This document shows positions 9,701 to 19,822 of a DNA stretch of 64,000 nucleotides, in pieces. Position 1 is the first letter of the stretch, and each line of letters begins with the position of its first letter. Below the pieces are notes generated by a model. The model was not told the origin of the DNA and did not search any database. It worked only from the letters and a program-made list of their open reading frames with translations. The DNA is from DATFJT01 sp965230755 (GTDB taxonomy: Bacteria; Bacteroidota; Bacteroidia; Chitinophagales; Saprospiraceae): assembly GCA_965230755.1 (NCBI GenBank), contig CBDDLT010000024.1:1-64000 (forward strand), given 5' to 3'. The position numbers were made by a program, and so were the translations under genes.

Positions 9701-12700
9701 GGCCGTCCATTCTCCAAACAAAATATCATCTTTACAATAAATAAATGGTGAACGATTAAGATTTAGATCAACATAAAAATCATCACAACAGTCTTGATTG
9801 CAATCGCAATCATAAACGAACTCTAAACTCAGATTTTCAATACAACCTTTAAATTCCCCTACGCCTATAAATTGCAAGTTTAATACATGAGTACCGCATT
9901 GTTGATCCATCATGTCAATACCAAATACTTCATCTAGAAATAGGTGTAAATGAATGTGCGAAAACGGTTCAGGAGCAATAGCCGGAAAATAAACTGCATT
10001 TTCAACCGTACCATCAGGTTGTACCAATTCCAAATTCACTTGAGTTCCGGGATTGGTATTGAAAGTCAAGGTTATCGGATCATCGGCGCAGTAAATTGCA
10101 GGATCCTGATCAAACCAGGCACCGTAGAAGAAGCCATCACACTCATCTTCGATATATTCAAAACAAATTGAAGTCGTGGCATTGCAGCAATAGAATTCGG
10201 AGTTCTCAATTCCCTCTGAATAAAAGTCTATACAATAAGTTCCATTATTAGCAACGAAGGTTGATAAGACATCAGTACTAATATGGTTGAAGAAATCATT
10301 GATCGTCGAAAAGCTGTAATTGTATCCCGGAACGGTGAAATCGAAGTTGCCAATAAGACCAGGCCCTGTCCCATCATCATAAGTGTATGATGCTATGACA
10401 TCACTTGGAACGCTGACATCTAAATTCCAGAATAGTGCATCTCCATCTGCGTACTGGCCGTCGACATCATTGAGGTCGAAGCTCAATTCATATCCATCAC
10501 ATTCCGGATCGACAAGGGTGACATGCATGATATCCGAAGTATAGGTACAAGGATTGCCGAAAGCATCCACTATTTTAACTTCTAAATAATAGTCACCTGG
10601 CTCTTGTACAATGAGTGGATTTGCGACTTGACCGGTCCCAGTTTGAGGTCCGGTAGAAGCTCCGTGAAAGGTCCAGGAATACCATCCTTCCAGAGGGACT
10701 GGAAACTGGATATTGATATCATTAACATCACAAAACTCGTAGCATCCCGAACAGAATAATTCAAAATTTGGAGGGCTAGGGGCATCAATATTGGCCTCAG
10801 CAGTACAGCCATGCTCATCGGTGACTAAGACACTATAATTTCCTCCTTGAAGGACGTTAATAATGGACTCGTCACTGCCGCTGGTGAACTGGCCATCACT
10901 CCAATTAAAATAGTATGATAGACCTGTCCCCAGTTTTGCAATAAGTTCAGCAGTATAGGGATCTTCGCAACTTAGGATCTCTGCAGAAACTGTAATATTT
11001 GGTAATGGAGGATGTATGGTGATTTGTGCCTGATTAGTATTTGTGCAGACGCCGTTATCAACGGTCAGTTCAATTATACTTCCGTTGACAATCCCATTAT
11101 TTTGCGGATTGAGACTGAGCTGTTGAGTAGTTCGAATAACAGGACCTCCATCTATACTCCACTCATAAGTCATGCCGGGTACAGTGGTTAACAATAGGTC
11201 TTCTCCTGTGCAATATTCAAGGTCACCGTATATCGCCGCAACGGGTTGAGGTGTAATGTTTACAGGTACTGAAGGCGTAACTACTGCACAGCCGTTATCA
11301 TCTGTAACTGTGACTAAATAGGATCCCGTGGTGTTAACGCTTATGGTATTCACGGTTGTGGTTTGTCCATTCGACCAGTCGAACTCTGTTCCGACTCCTG
11401 TGGCAGAGTTAAATGTGAGCGTAACAATGTCAGGCGCACATAAATTGCCCGTTGGATTTGCAGTTAACGTCCCATCCAGTAGAGGGTTGGCTATAATTGT
11501 GATATCTTGATCGACCGTAGCTTCACATCCATTTTGATCTCTTACTGTCAGTTCAACATTGTAAGCACCTGGAGCAGTGAAGCTATGACTTGTTATCCTA
11601 GCGCCAGAAAGCACACTACCATCATCAAAATCCCAGGAATAACTCCAAAAACCGGTAGCAGGTGAGTTGGCAGTAAATTCTATTGGAGAATTAACGCATC
11701 GAAACCCGTCATCCATAATAGTAGGATCTGGAGGGAAAGGAATAATTAATTCCTCAGGCCAACTTGAGGTACAGGTATACGTATCTCCAGGATTAGGGAA
11801 GTCATCAATGCTTATTTGCATTTCAAAATCTAAAACTGTACCAGGAGCCAATCCGGGGTCAGTAATATCTATGCTTCCATCCGTACCGGGGCCGACAATT
11901 TCGTTCGGAACATTGGAGCCGATCTCTACCCAAGTAACGGTGTACTCGATATCTGGAAGTATGGTGCTTTCATCTACAAGTCTTATGATTTGACCACCGC
12001 CGTCACATACATATTCTACCCTCGCGAAGGGTACAATGGGAATATCAACAAAATCTTCCGTGAAAACACGACAGGTATCATTGGGATCACTCAGGTTTCT
12101 GAATGTCAACTCATATCTGATATGAAAAACACCAGCTACATCAAAAGAATTATAGTTAAAGTTTAAGCTATTGAATTCATGTTCGGTTCCATTATCATTT
12201 AAAGTGAAAAGAGGATTAATAATTTCCCAGCCCGAAGCTACTGAAGAGTTGTCACTTACTTCTATTCCACCACAGGCTCCAGGTGGTCCATAGACGATGT
12301 CAAAGTCCAAAGCATTTCCTGCTTCTAATGTACAGCCTGGGTCTTCGATTTCTGAGCAATCTATGGTGAATGCAAGTACGGAGACACAACCGGTATTTAT
12401 ATCTGTAAGAGTACAAGTATAAGTTCCAGGAACTGTCACGTCTATAATTGCAGTATTTAGCATGGGGTCAATAACCCCATCTAAAGTCCACTCATATTGA
12501 TAATTGGCACCTATATTTCCACTCTGTAGTGAAACAATGATTTGGCCGCTAACCGTAGTCTCGTCTATACATGTTGCGTTCGATGATATTGTAGCTGCAG
12601 GACCAGGATTTATTGTTATAGGAGCTGTAGTTTGATCATTGATTAGTTGACAAGCTAAAGGATCGCCGCCAGTGACAACCAGGCTAACGATATAGTCTCC

Positions 12701-15088
12701 ATCATGATTGGGACCAAATGCATAGCTGAAATTGGTCAAGCCAGGTCCGGATCGATCAAAACCAGCAACAGGAGGGTTTATACTCCAAGTGTAATCGCCT
12801 CCATATACATCCAAAGTTGAAAAAACCACAGGAGCACCGGCACAAGCGTCCATTAAAGGTTCAATGCTCACTCTATTCGCTGGAGTGAGTTCGATGTCCA
12901 AATCAGCCGATACCGTCTCTGTCCCACAATACCTAGCCTCACAGCTTAAAGTCGCAAATAGGGATGGCGGATTGGGCACATCATTCCATTGGATTTCTAT
13001 AGTATTACTGCCAGGGCTGCCGATAATAATACTTCCGATAGGAGGGGTTAAGGTCCAAGTATAATCTTCTGCATTGGCAAAATCTAAAGTGTATGTCTCA
13101 AGCGAATTGGCACAAATGACCTCATCTCCTAGGATCATAGGATTAGAAGGGGCCAATTCAGTTACAGTTAACTCAGTTGGTAAAGATCCACAGGCAGCAA
13201 TATTGATATTTTGACGGACTGCGGAAAGTGTTCCATAAGTATCCCAAGTAACATTCACCGTATTACTTCCCGAAGCAGGAGTTATCACTCCAGAACCCGA
13301 AGTAAAAGACCATTCCACATAGGTTCCTGCCAAAGGTGCAACACTATAACTGTAAGGTGTACCTAAGCAAACCATATCGGGACCGAGGATTTCTATCGGT
13401 GCCTCAGGTCTTTCTATGACTACAATCTCGAAAGGATCTTCTGCACATCCTGTATTAAAGGCTTGAATAAAATGTGTTCCTACTTCGGTGAAGGTGAAGT
13501 TTGTATTGGCAGCAATAACGCTTTGAGTTCCATTTGGGGCTACAATGCGAATTTCACCCATTGCATTTGTATTGGTTAACATCGGATTGTCCAAAAGACA
13601 AACGACGGGAGGACCGGCTACTACTTCTGGGGGAATAGCCCAAAAAGTTATTGGTCCTGCTGAGCCAGAACATCCTCCGGCAGGTTCATTGGTATAATCA
13701 ACTGAAATTTCATATTGTCCTTGCTGATCAGGCGTAAAATTGATTTCGTTATCTGCGAAGTTCAGTACGGTAGGGCCTAAAGGTGATCCGAGGAGCGTAA
13801 TCGTCCAGGTGTATTCGGATCCGGGCATAGGAGGCACGCTAAATTGGACAACATCATTGACACATCCGGATCCGGGACCAGTAATATTAGTATTGCTACT
13901 TACTATGGGCACTCGTACCTGAGTTGCAGCACAGGGTGAACAGTCCGTTGTCAAACTTATTACTCCATATCCTTCAACCGGATTATCCCACGTAACCAAA
14001 ATTTGATTTCCCGATCCGCTGGGATCCGGAACAACACTCCAGGAAGAGGCTCCTGTTACATCCCAATGATACCCTCCAGGGCAATCATCGACAGCAATCA
14101 CCAAAGTCTCATCACCAGGGCAGGCTACGGAGGCACAGAATTCTATTTGAGGAGGAGGGGTGTCTTCCACCTGAATAGGTAATTGTACGGTATTAGAACA
14201 TCCACATTCTGAATAAACAATCAAAGTAACTGTTGTGTTAATTGCTGTATTATAAACATGCGAGGGATTCTCTTCGGTACTTATTGTTCCATCGCCAAAA
14301 TCCCATAACCAGCGAACTATTTCTCCATTCCCACTTGGGAAAAATGACAAATCGTTGAAATTAACTACCTGAGAAGTACAAATTACAGTTCCGAATGATA
14401 AGTTTTCTATTTCAAAGTCAGCTACCGGTGTTTCCAATATGTCTACACATAAGTAAACGGTATCAGAACAACTGTTTGATGTTGTTTCTATGAGAGTAAT
14501 AATGCCTTGTGCGGGAGCTGCTCCCCACTCGATGGTGACAATATCCATGGTATTGCTTCCTATGATAGTGCCCTCGGTTACAAACCATTGATAACTACTG
14601 CCCGGAAGACCGCTTGCATGATAAATGAATTCAGACTTTTCACAAGCTCGCACGCAATTGTTTTCTTCTTCACGATCATCGTCTCCAGGTTGTGGATCTC
14701 CATCTGGTTCTGGTTCGGGACAGCCCGGTATAATTTCAGGAATTATGAAAGGGTTTAGTACTGTAACATCGACATCAAGAGGAGGATGGGTAATAGAACT
14801 ACCGTCTAGGCGATGTTCTATAACGGTAACTTGTCCCTGCTGATTAATATCTCCAAACCACTCGATCATAGCGGATGTTCCAGTCGTCGAAGCTACTAAT
14901 TGTCCGAATTCGACTTCCCAGACAAAAACATTATTCGGATCGTCAAAAACGAGTAAATCATATTGATAAGGTTCGTTACTGCAGGGTTCAATTACCCCGT
15001 CAATTTGAGCAAGGGTGATGGACCAGGTAAAAAGCAAAAAGCTCAGAAGAAGAGCAATTTTTGCCAACAAAAAATTAGCATTTTTCAT
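6707..15088 (-). CDS. Giant secreted PKD-repeat/beta-helix protein with T9SS type A tail
   Basis: This 2793-residue surface protein has a signal peptide (1-28, ending ITLAQ). Many PKD/Ig-like beta-sandwich repeats fill about 30-1450 (WDFGDGTISTEENPSHVY at about 265; further GDG/SW and T..DNGC patterns). Cys-rich repeats at about 1600-2000 share CDC..DCC or CEC..DCC motifs. A right-handed parallel beta-helix (NosD/Beta_helix style, with many N-rich turns) spans about 2005-2535. A short alpha-helical stretch and a T9SS type A sorting domain follow (about 2715-2793: VAPNPVTQVLNVRL, YDVLGRAV, LTSGVYMLTLREG). It is probably an adhesin or matrix protein (inference); no catalytic residues were recognised. 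The LytTR regulator lies just upstream on the same strand and may control it. Confidence 0.9.
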   Translation of the reverse strand: MKNANFLLAKIALLLSFLLFTWSITLAQIDGVIEPCSNEPYQYDLLVFDDPNNVFVWEVEFGQLVASTTGTSAMIEWFGDINQQGQVTVIEHRLDGSSITHPPLDVDVTVLNPFIIPEIIPGCPEPEPDGDPQPGDDDREEENNCVRACEKSEFIYHASGLPGSSYQWFVTEGTIIGSNTMDIVTIEWGAAPAQGIITLIETTSNSCSDTVYLCVDILETPVADFEIENLSFGTVICTSQVVNFNDLSFFPSGNGEIVRWLWDFGDGTISTEENPSHVYNTAINTTVTLIVYSECGCSNTVQLPIQVEDTPPPQIEFCASVACPGDETLVIAVDDCPGGYHWDVTGASSWSVVPDPSGSGNQILVTWDNPVEGYGVISLTTDCSPCAATQVRVPIVSSNTNITGPGSGCVNDVVQFSVPPMPGSEYTWTITLLGSPLGPTVLNFADNEINFTPDQQGQYEISVDYTNEPAGGCSGSAGPITFWAIPPEVVAGPPVVCLLDNPMLTNTNAMGEIRIVAPNGTQSVIAANTNFTFTEVGTHFIQAFNTGCAEDPFEIVVIERPEAPIEILGPDMVCLGTPYSYSVAPLAGTYVEWSFTSGSGVITPASGSNTVNVTWDTYGTLSAVRQNINIAACGSLPTELTVTELAPSNPMILGDEVICANSLETYTLDFANAEDYTWTLTPPIGSIIIGSPGSNTIEIQWNDVPNPPSLFATLSCEARYCGTETVSADLDIELTPANRVSIEPLMDACAGAPVVFSTLDVYGGDYTWSINPPVAGFDRSGPGLTNFSYAFGPNHDGDYIVSLVVTGGDPLACQLINDQTTAPITINPGPAATISSNATCIDETTVSGQIIVSLQSGNIGANYQYEWTLDGVIDPMLNTAIIDVTVPGTYTCTLTDINTGCVSVLAFTIDCSEIEDPGCTLEAGNALDFDIVYGPPGACGGIEVSDNSSVASGWEIINPLFTLNDNGTEHEFNSLNFNYNSFDVAGVFHIRYELTFRNLSDPNDTCRVFTEDFVDIPIVPFARVEYVCDGGGQIIRLVDESTILPDIEYTVTWVEIGSNVPNEIVGPGTDGSIDITDPGLAPGTVLDFEMQISIDDFPNPGDTYTCTSSWPEELIIPFPPDPTIMDDGFRCVNSPIEFTANSPATGFWSYSWDFDDGSVLSGARITSHSFTAPGAYNVELTVRDQNGCEATVDQDITIIANPLLDGTLTANPTGNLCAPDIVTLTFNSATGVGTEFDWSNGQTTTVNTISVNTTGSYLVTVTDDNGCAVVTPSVPVNITPQPVAAIYGDLEYCTGEDLLLTTVPGMTYEWSIDGGPVIRTTQQLSLNPQNNGIVNGSIIELTVDNGVCTNTNQAQITIHPPLPNITVSAEILSCEDPYTAELIAKLGTGLSYYFNWSDGQFTSGSDESIINVLQGGNYSVLVTDEHGCTAEANIDAPSPPNFELFCSGCYEFCDVNDINIQFPVPLEGWYSWTFHGASTGPQTGTGQVANPLIVQEPGDYYLEVKIVDAFGNPCTYTSDIMHVTLVDPECDGYELSFDLNDVDGQYADGDALFWNLDVSVPSDVIASYTYDDGTGPGLIGNFDFTVPGYNYSFSTINDFFNHISTDVLSTFVANNGTYCIDFYSEGIENSEFYCCNATTSICFEYIEDECDGFFYGAWFDQDPAIYCADDPITLTFNTNPGTQVNLELVQPDGTVENAVYFPAIAPEPFSHIHLHLFLDEVFGIDMMDQQCGTHVLNLQFIGVGEFKGCIENLSLEFVYDCDCNQDCCDDFYVDLNLNRSPFIYCKDDILFGEWTASCPAEVNVWIYDSQGNTLTPSPTTITVNTSLSINAMSFEEFLQGFGLEEVPCDESYTIAFNAFGIGDDYVDCYFEDKLDFEYNCECEDCCENFYFNGGLLTGTNIFCPLDSMWGFWESSCPAEVIIDICDEDRNLLIQLDPFPVDGYDPWDPILVEDFFEELGLGCDETIIIKYTAVAQGLNGKTCEEQGEFPITLECECSGCWAERDPEFINFRDVDTDPNGSGPQVILIDANDDINNDGVITLNGHYYIDALIVVENVTLDITNCDLVFDPCTSLNFADSSLLRANNSVFRPCDLYDTWNGISFANDTLNIINECTFKNAWFGVGFNDRSRGRVQNNLFQNCNLGIGLFLATEFDYPIAGNSFVFDQDIPDFRIIEECDPNIFHFGSNIGILAFGANAECEISQNIFVNNYPASQNYEAIGIAVTGGSMRAKISENTFSDFTHAISFDAVNNIPDDFPQDPITSEGGQFAVENNEIEISRFFDNGASQIQVSNSTAEIGIIGNEIKTTFSQVFTDSGFFGIEIGESSNVDVIDNTVIGGFSIGILGVRSSFNRFNDNDVKDFSLVGIAMSESTQSEINCNTVEGNGIDEDLWGIAVVGQGTSNIDVFSNCVFNTSVSVMINAFGDDDIIDHNVRIRNNFLHSYSETGVMNVGFVDLEIGTSDSDPGQNTFWSNSNAIDVAATVATSLWDNYGVFAITPATVSILHNEQEYSVASCAHQVADPLSTQGNLKPEYICDFPDQNWLDGLQSDEVLSEMRSTENDDYRFELALQYLIEQQSISSVEAEKWYEKLISEKILSSEYEQFFKYQKAKMLGDKNMAYAILEQMNFNGEASQYFFADKLLLEDELGIASIEEISDEQLDRLRNIALIPDSRSNTARYILIQHFGESFLYVNTFERQELQIDEDLVEPILLSEELTIQVAPNPVTQVLNVRLNREISGNAELAIYDVLGRAVIDLEVLMTTGQTEIDVNKLTSGVYMLTLREGDDKVHTVKFVKK

Positions 15089-15383
15089 TTCGGTTAAGTT
15101 TTAAAAATTTAAGAATAATGATGATCAGGGAAAGCACTATCTAATATGACAGACCAATACAAAAAATCTTCTCATTGGATGGTGTGCAAAAGTCCTTAGA
15201 GTATTCCTTTGTTATTCTTCTTGTTTGTGGCTTGGACGATCTAAGCACTTCGACTCTGTGATTTGTTAAATATGTCATTTCCCAGAATACAAGGTATCGC
15301 AAAACCCCTGTAAAAATGGGCCCGTTTGGTGGTTGGTAGGATCTAATTGATATTTGGTATAAATGAATATACGGATGGTAATA

Positions 15384-16073
15384 CTAAGTGCCTAACCAGG
15401 AAATGATTTGATCTTTTCTGGCTCTGGATACGGGTATAAAGATCTCTACGCTCAGTACAACACAAGCCTCATTTTTAGCATATCTCAAAACGTAGTCTTT
15501 ATTAATGATATAGGAATTATGACATCGCTGAAACTGTTTTGCCGGTAGTTGTTCTTCCAACTGCTTGAGATGTTTTGAGAAGAAAAAATGGGGTCCTTGG
15601 GCTAGGTGTATGTGACAATACGATCCTTCTGCTTTGCAATAAACGATGTCTTTTATATTGACAAATTCTATAGAGTCTGAAGTGTGTATGGTGAGCAAAG
15701 GATAATCTTCTTTTTGAAGTAGTGTATTTTTCAATTTTTCAACACATCTCTCCAATTCGTCCAATCTAATAGGCTTGAGTATATAATCAAAAGCATTGCG
15801 TTTGATAGCTTCAATGGCATACTCCTGATGAGCGGTGACAAAAACGATTTCGAAATTAATCAAGTCAAAGGCATCTAAGACTTCGAATCCAGAACCGTGC
15901 GGCATCGAAATATCTAAGAAAACTACCTCTGGCTTAAGATGGTTGATCAATTTAATCGCTTCCAAGGCGTTTGAGGCTGTTCCCAATATGTTTATTTCAG
16001 GAAAGTGTTCCTCCATTAAAATGGACATATTCTCAAGAATATGCTTTTCGTCGTCTACCAAAATAACGTTCAT
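15384..16073 (-). CDS. LytTR-family response regulator
   Basis: The 229-residue protein has a CheY-like receiver at 1-120: acidic residues D7/D8, phospho-acceptor D54 (VVFLDISMPHGSG), T at FVTAHQEYA, and K in DYILKPIRL. A LytTR DNA-binding domain follows at about 128-229 (SIEFVNIKDIVYCKAEGSYCHI; FQRCHNSYIINKDYV; FIPVSRARKDQI). It lies 67 bp downstream of the propeller histidine kinase on the same strand, so the two form a cognate pair of LytS/LytR type. The next gene downstream is the giant T9SS protein, with a 295-bp intergenic region. That gene is a natural regulatory target, although no LytTR direct repeat could be fixed by eye. Confidence 0.93.
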   Translation of the reverse strand: MNVILVDDEKHILENMSILMEEHFPEINILGTASNALEAIKLINHLKPEVVFLDISMPHGSGFEVLDAFDLINFEIVFVTAHQEYAIEAIKRNAFDYILKPIRLDELERCVEKLKNTLLQKEDYPLLTIHTSDSIEFVNIKDIVYCKAEGSYCHIHLAQGPHFFFSKHLKQLEEQLPAKQFQRCHNSYIINKDYVLRYAKNEACVVLSVEIFIPVSRARKDQIISWLGT

Positions 16074-16140
16074 GTGCCTGTATTATTTATCTATATTAAG
16101 TACAATGTTTTCTTTTTTAAGTTTCGTTTTAGAGGTCGAA

Positions 16141-19014
16141 TCACAACCATTTTTTGATGATGGGTAATGTGATTTCTACTCTTGTTCCCTGTGATTGTGG
16201 ATCCTCTTTTTCTAAATCAATAATCGCCAGAGAGGTCTCTTGTTGTGTGGCTTTTTCAATGAGCTGAAGACGTTTTCTTATTAACTCAAGTCCTCCGGAA
16301 CGATGATCGGGGACTTTTCTATCTAGATTGCTTCTTTGACTGGCTTTTCTACCCACTCCATTATCTGAAATACTGATGTGCAAATGTTTTGATTTCTGAT
16401 GATAGGAAACGTCGATATGACCATCCTCAATTCGATAGATCTGGCCGTGCCAAATGGCGTTCTCAACAATGGGCTGGATGAGAAGAGAAGGTACTTTGAT
16501 TTCATCCGCATTATCGACATCAAATGTATTTACCGAAAAACTGAAATTGACATCACTTCTCAAGGCTTCCAACTCGAGGTAAATTTTTAGCGCTTCTATA
16601 TCTTGACTTAAAGGAATGAAAACCTCTTTTGAGTATTCGAATACTCGCCTCAATAGGGTGGAGAATTTCCCGACGAAGTCGTTGGCCTGATGTCTTTCAT
16701 TCTTGAGAATGAGATTTTGTAATCGACTCAATGCATTGTAGATGAAGTGAGGATTAAGCCTAGCACTCAGCGCTTTTTGCTCCGAGGAAATCAGCTCTCT
16801 GGTCGCTTGATGTTGGATCTTTAAGTTGCGTATTCTAAGCAAAAAAGCTGTGGAAAGAATCGCAATAGCTATTGCACCAACTAGTACTTGAAACCACAAT
16901 GTTCTCCAAAATGGTCTTAGAATCCTAAAACGAACCGCATTGGAGGCCTGAACCCAAGGACCATCTTTTTTTCGTCCTTCCAGTTCGAATTCGAAAGATC
17001 CAAATGGAAGTGATATAAAGGGTACCGAGGTGTTATAAGTATATGTCCAGGCATCAGATAAGCCCTTAAGGCGGTATCTGTATTGTAAATCATAAGCCTG
17101 TTCGAAAGAAATTCCTCTAAAATCAAAGGAAAGGTTGTTTTCATTGTGTTTTAAATTCTGGAGATCATCAAAAAATCGAGGCTCTTCGTTGATTCTTAAC
17201 TCGTCAATAAAAAGCGGAAAATGAGCAGTCCTGTTCTCGAAGGCCTTTAGGTCTATGATATTCAGTCCTGAGTCAGTCCCCAAATATAAAACGCTATCTG
17301 TTGTGCAAACCTGGCGAACATTGGGCGAGTTGAGGTGTACTGGTAAAGTTCTTACTTGAACGTCATCTATTTTGCTCCAGTCTTTGTGCCAATATTGAAG
17401 ACCATTATTGGTAGCCAACCAAACATAATTGCTGTCTACAAAAATTTGATTGATGGTGTTGGTATTTAATCCGTTCGAAGCATTGAGTTGTTTAACGATG
17501 GTGTCTCCCTGAATAATGAACAGCCCCTCACCAAGGGTGGCTACAAGTAAAACATCTTCTGATTCCTGATAGTGGAGATCTTGAATTCTGGAATCTATAA
17601 ATCCAAAAGAAAAATGATAGGGCTCTATATTTCCATTGTGGAGTTTATACAAACCATCCAGTTGACCAACCCAGATACTGTTTTCGTTTTGCACAAAAAC
17701 CGTAGTTATGGCAGATAATTCATAGTAAATGATATGTCTTTTTCCATTTTCTATTCGATAAATTGAATTGCGGTACCATGAATATAAATTTCCATCTGAA
17801 GCTTTCTGAATTCCATAGACGCTGAAGAAGCTGTCCTGTATGGTTCGGTTTATTTTTTCATAGAAGGTAATATGAAATTGGCCTAAAGACTCAGATAACG
17901 CTCTAAAGGGCATAACGTTTGGTTTCAATTTAACCAGATTGTTTTCGCCTTTCGGTAAAAGATAATTATCAGATCTTCTTCCCACAAGGTACATCCCCTC
18001 ATCAGATAGCAGAATAGATTTAATATTAATCCCAGGTAGAAGGGATTGATTATTTAGATTAGGAATACAATATACTCCGGAAATTAATGAGCTAAGCCAT
18101 AGGTTCCCTTCTTGATCCAAGATTACATCCGTAACGAGATCGTCCTGAAGGAGGGGTATTCCTTTTTCCTTAAAATCAGGAGTACGCTGAAGGCTTATTT
18201 TTCCTGTACTATTGGTGTATTTAATGGTATTTTTAATATATCCCTTCGAGAATTTATAGAATCCGTACCTATATTGAACAGGATACTTTTTTACGGATTC
18301 TCCATGTAGTTTTATACAAGATTCATACAGATAAAGATAGGATGTATCGCGATAGGTCAAATGTGGTAAATGAGAGTGGATCAACTCGGAAGAGTCCAAG
18401 TGATAGAGAAGTTCTAATTCAGGAAGCAGGGGAGGCATCCTATCTTTAATCATAATGGAAGTGCCGATACCATCGATATCGGAGGTGTAAATAGCAGATA
18501 AGACATTGGTGGGGTGAGGAGAAAACGATCTATTTCCCAAACTATCGATCTTCATATAACTATAATCCGAAAATTGAAGATGCAATGATTTCTCGGCATC
18601 ATAATGGATCAATGTTATGGCATAAGAAATTGGCAGATCAGTTGCACTGATGACATCGTTGTATTGATACTCTACGAATTCACCGGAAGGACTGAAATAA
18701 CAGATTTTTTTGTTGTAGGTAGCCATCCATATATTTCCCTCACGATCCTCGTGCATTCTAAAGACCACCACATCGGTTAGCCCATCTTCTTGAGTAAATG
18801 TTTCGAATGCATAACCATCATATCGAGATACTCCACGGTCAGTGCTTATCCAGATATATCCTGTTCGATCTTGGAGAACGTTATAGCATTCATTGCTTGG
18901 AAGACCATCTTGAGTACTGTAGCGGATATGTTGTAACTCATAATCTAGGTTTTGGGACCTAGTGCATAGGCTAACAGAGGTAAATAGAAATACGAATAAC
19001 AACAATCTAAACAT
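16141..19014 (-). CDS. Two-component sensor: propeller + Y_Y_Y domain + LytS-type histidine kinase
   Basis: The 957-residue membrane sensor has a signal peptide (1-20). A large periplasmic region of Reg_prop beta-propeller repeats follows (GYIWISTDRGVSRYDG, GNIWMATYNKK, NLWLSSLISGVYC, YVWLATNNGLQY). A Y_Y_Y domain occupies about 610-690 and a TM helix about 695-720. The cytoplasmic His_kinase domain has the phospho-acceptor H756 (RLNPHFIYNAL), the N-box asparagine at 852 (LIQPIVENAIWHG), the G-box ISDNGVG and GGLELIRKRL. Kinases of this build sense polysaccharides or other external ligands in Bacteroidota (family knowledge); the ligand here is unknown. It is followed by its LytTR partner and preceded at 105 bp by the metallo-hydrolase gene. 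Confidence 0.93.
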   Translation of the reverse strand: MFRLLLFVFLFTSVSLCTRSQNLDYELQHIRYSTQDGLPSNECYNVLQDRTGYIWISTDRGVSRYDGYAFETFTQEDGLTDVVVFRMHEDREGNIWMATYNKKICYFSPSGEFVEYQYNDVISATDLPISYAITLIHYDAEKSLHLQFSDYSYMKIDSLGNRSFSPHPTNVLSAIYTSDIDGIGTSIMIKDRMPPLLPELELLYHLDSSELIHSHLPHLTYRDTSYLYLYESCIKLHGESVKKYPVQYRYGFYKFSKGYIKNTIKYTNSTGKISLQRTPDFKEKGIPLLQDDLVTDVILDQEGNLWLSSLISGVYCIPNLNNQSLLPGINIKSILLSDEGMYLVGRRSDNYLLPKGENNLVKLKPNVMPFRALSESLGQFHITFYEKINRTIQDSFFSVYGIQKASDGNLYSWYRNSIYRIENGKRHIIYYELSAITTVFVQNENSIWVGQLDGLYKLHNGNIEPYHFSFGFIDSRIQDLHYQESEDVLLVATLGEGLFIIQGDTIVKQLNASNGLNTNTINQIFVDSNYVWLATNNGLQYWHKDWSKIDDVQVRTLPVHLNSPNVRQVCTTDSVLYLGTDSGLNIIDLKAFENRTAHFPLFIDELRINEEPRFFDDLQNLKHNENNLSFDFRGISFEQAYDLQYRYRLKGLSDAWTYTYNTSVPFISLPFGSFEFELEGRKKDGPWVQASNAVRFRILRPFWRTLWFQVLVGAIAIAILSTAFLLRIRNLKIQHQATRELISSEQKALSARLNPHFIYNALSRLQNLILKNERHQANDFVGKFSTLLRRVFEYSKEVFIPLSQDIEALKIYLELEALRSDVNFSFSVNTFDVDNADEIKVPSLLIQPIVENAIWHGQIYRIEDGHIDVSYHQKSKHLHISISDNGVGRKASQRSNLDRKVPDHRSGGLELIRKRLQLIEKATQQETSLAIIDLEKEDPQSQGTRVEITLPIIKKWL

Positions 19015-19119
19015 GGTGGCGCAACAATTAATTGCCCGTGTTGAATACAGGAAAAAAGAAAGAATACGTTTAAGTATGTCGTACTAATAAATTTAGGCAA
19101 TTAAAACGAAAAATGTTGC

Positions 19120-19764
19120 CTATTGTTGGACAAAGGGATTGTTATTCATTTCGTAGCCGATGCTCGTTTCAGGTCCATGGCCGGAATAAACTTTTGTCTT
19201 TGGAGGTAATTGGTATAGAACCTCCTGAATGCTCGCTTTCAATATCTCAAAATTACTACCTGGCAAATCAGTTCTTCCGATGCTCATTCGAAACAAAACA
19301 TCTCCGCTCCATATAGATTCTATCTCCTTTAGGTAAAAACTAACACTGCCGGGAGAATGCCCGGGAGTAAAATACCAATTAAAGTTCATGCCCAGCAGGT
19401 CCAGTTCACCAGAGTTTCCATTCCAGGCGTAATTGGGTTCGGGAAGAGCGCTCATTGGAATACCATAACTTAAAGAGACTTGCTCAGCACTCTCATATAC
19501 TTTTCTTTCGCGCTCGTGCATTTGTGGTTTTAGGCCGAACTCTTCATGAATGAACCGACAAGCAAAAATATGATCTAAATGAGCATGGGTTAACCAACAT
19601 GCCTTGAGTTCTAATTGATTTTCCTCTATAAATCGCAGGAATATATCTCTTTCATATTCCGTATAAAAGCCCGGATCTATAATTAAAGCCTCCTTTTTAT
19701 CGTTGAAAAGACAATAAGTGTTTTCTTGGAAGGGATTCACTTCGAAACATCTGACTTTTAGCAT
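19120..19764 (-). CDS. MBL-fold metallo-hydrolase (glyoxalase II-like)
   Basis: The 214-residue cytoplasmic hydrolase has the metallo-beta-lactamase fold. Metal ligands are H60-x-H62-x-D64-H65 (THAHLDH), H136 (TPGHSPGS), D155 (SGDVLF) and H196 (SGHGPET), a complete binuclear site. Members act as hydroxyacylglutathione-type thioesterases or related hydrolases; the exact substrate is uncertain. The start at 19764 is preferred to the longer frame from 19812 because AGGAAAAC lies just ahead of ATG and family proteins begin at LKVRCFEVNPFQENTY. It is divergent from the TolB/Omp85-like gene, with only 58 bp between the two starts. Confidence 0.9.
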   Translation of the reverse strand: MLKVRCFEVNPFQENTYCLFNDKKEALIIDPGFYTEYERDIFLRFIEENQLELKACWLTHAHLDHIFACRFIHEEFGLKPQMHERERKVYESAEQVSLSYGIPMSALPEPNYAWNGNSGELDLLGMNFNWYFTPGHSPGSVSFYLKEIESIWSGDVLFRMSIGRTDLPGSNFEILKASIQEVLYQLPPKTKVYSGHGPETSIGYEMNNNPFVQQ

Positions 19765-19822
19765 GTTTTCCTGTTTATTTTCTGCATTAAATGTATTAAA
19801 TTGTAGATTCATTAGGGCCTTT

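Noticed and set aside
8025..14843. Plus-strand open frames inside the giant gene
   Set aside because: They lie antisense to a continuous 2793-residue frame with clear domains and a T9SS tail; they are shadow frames.
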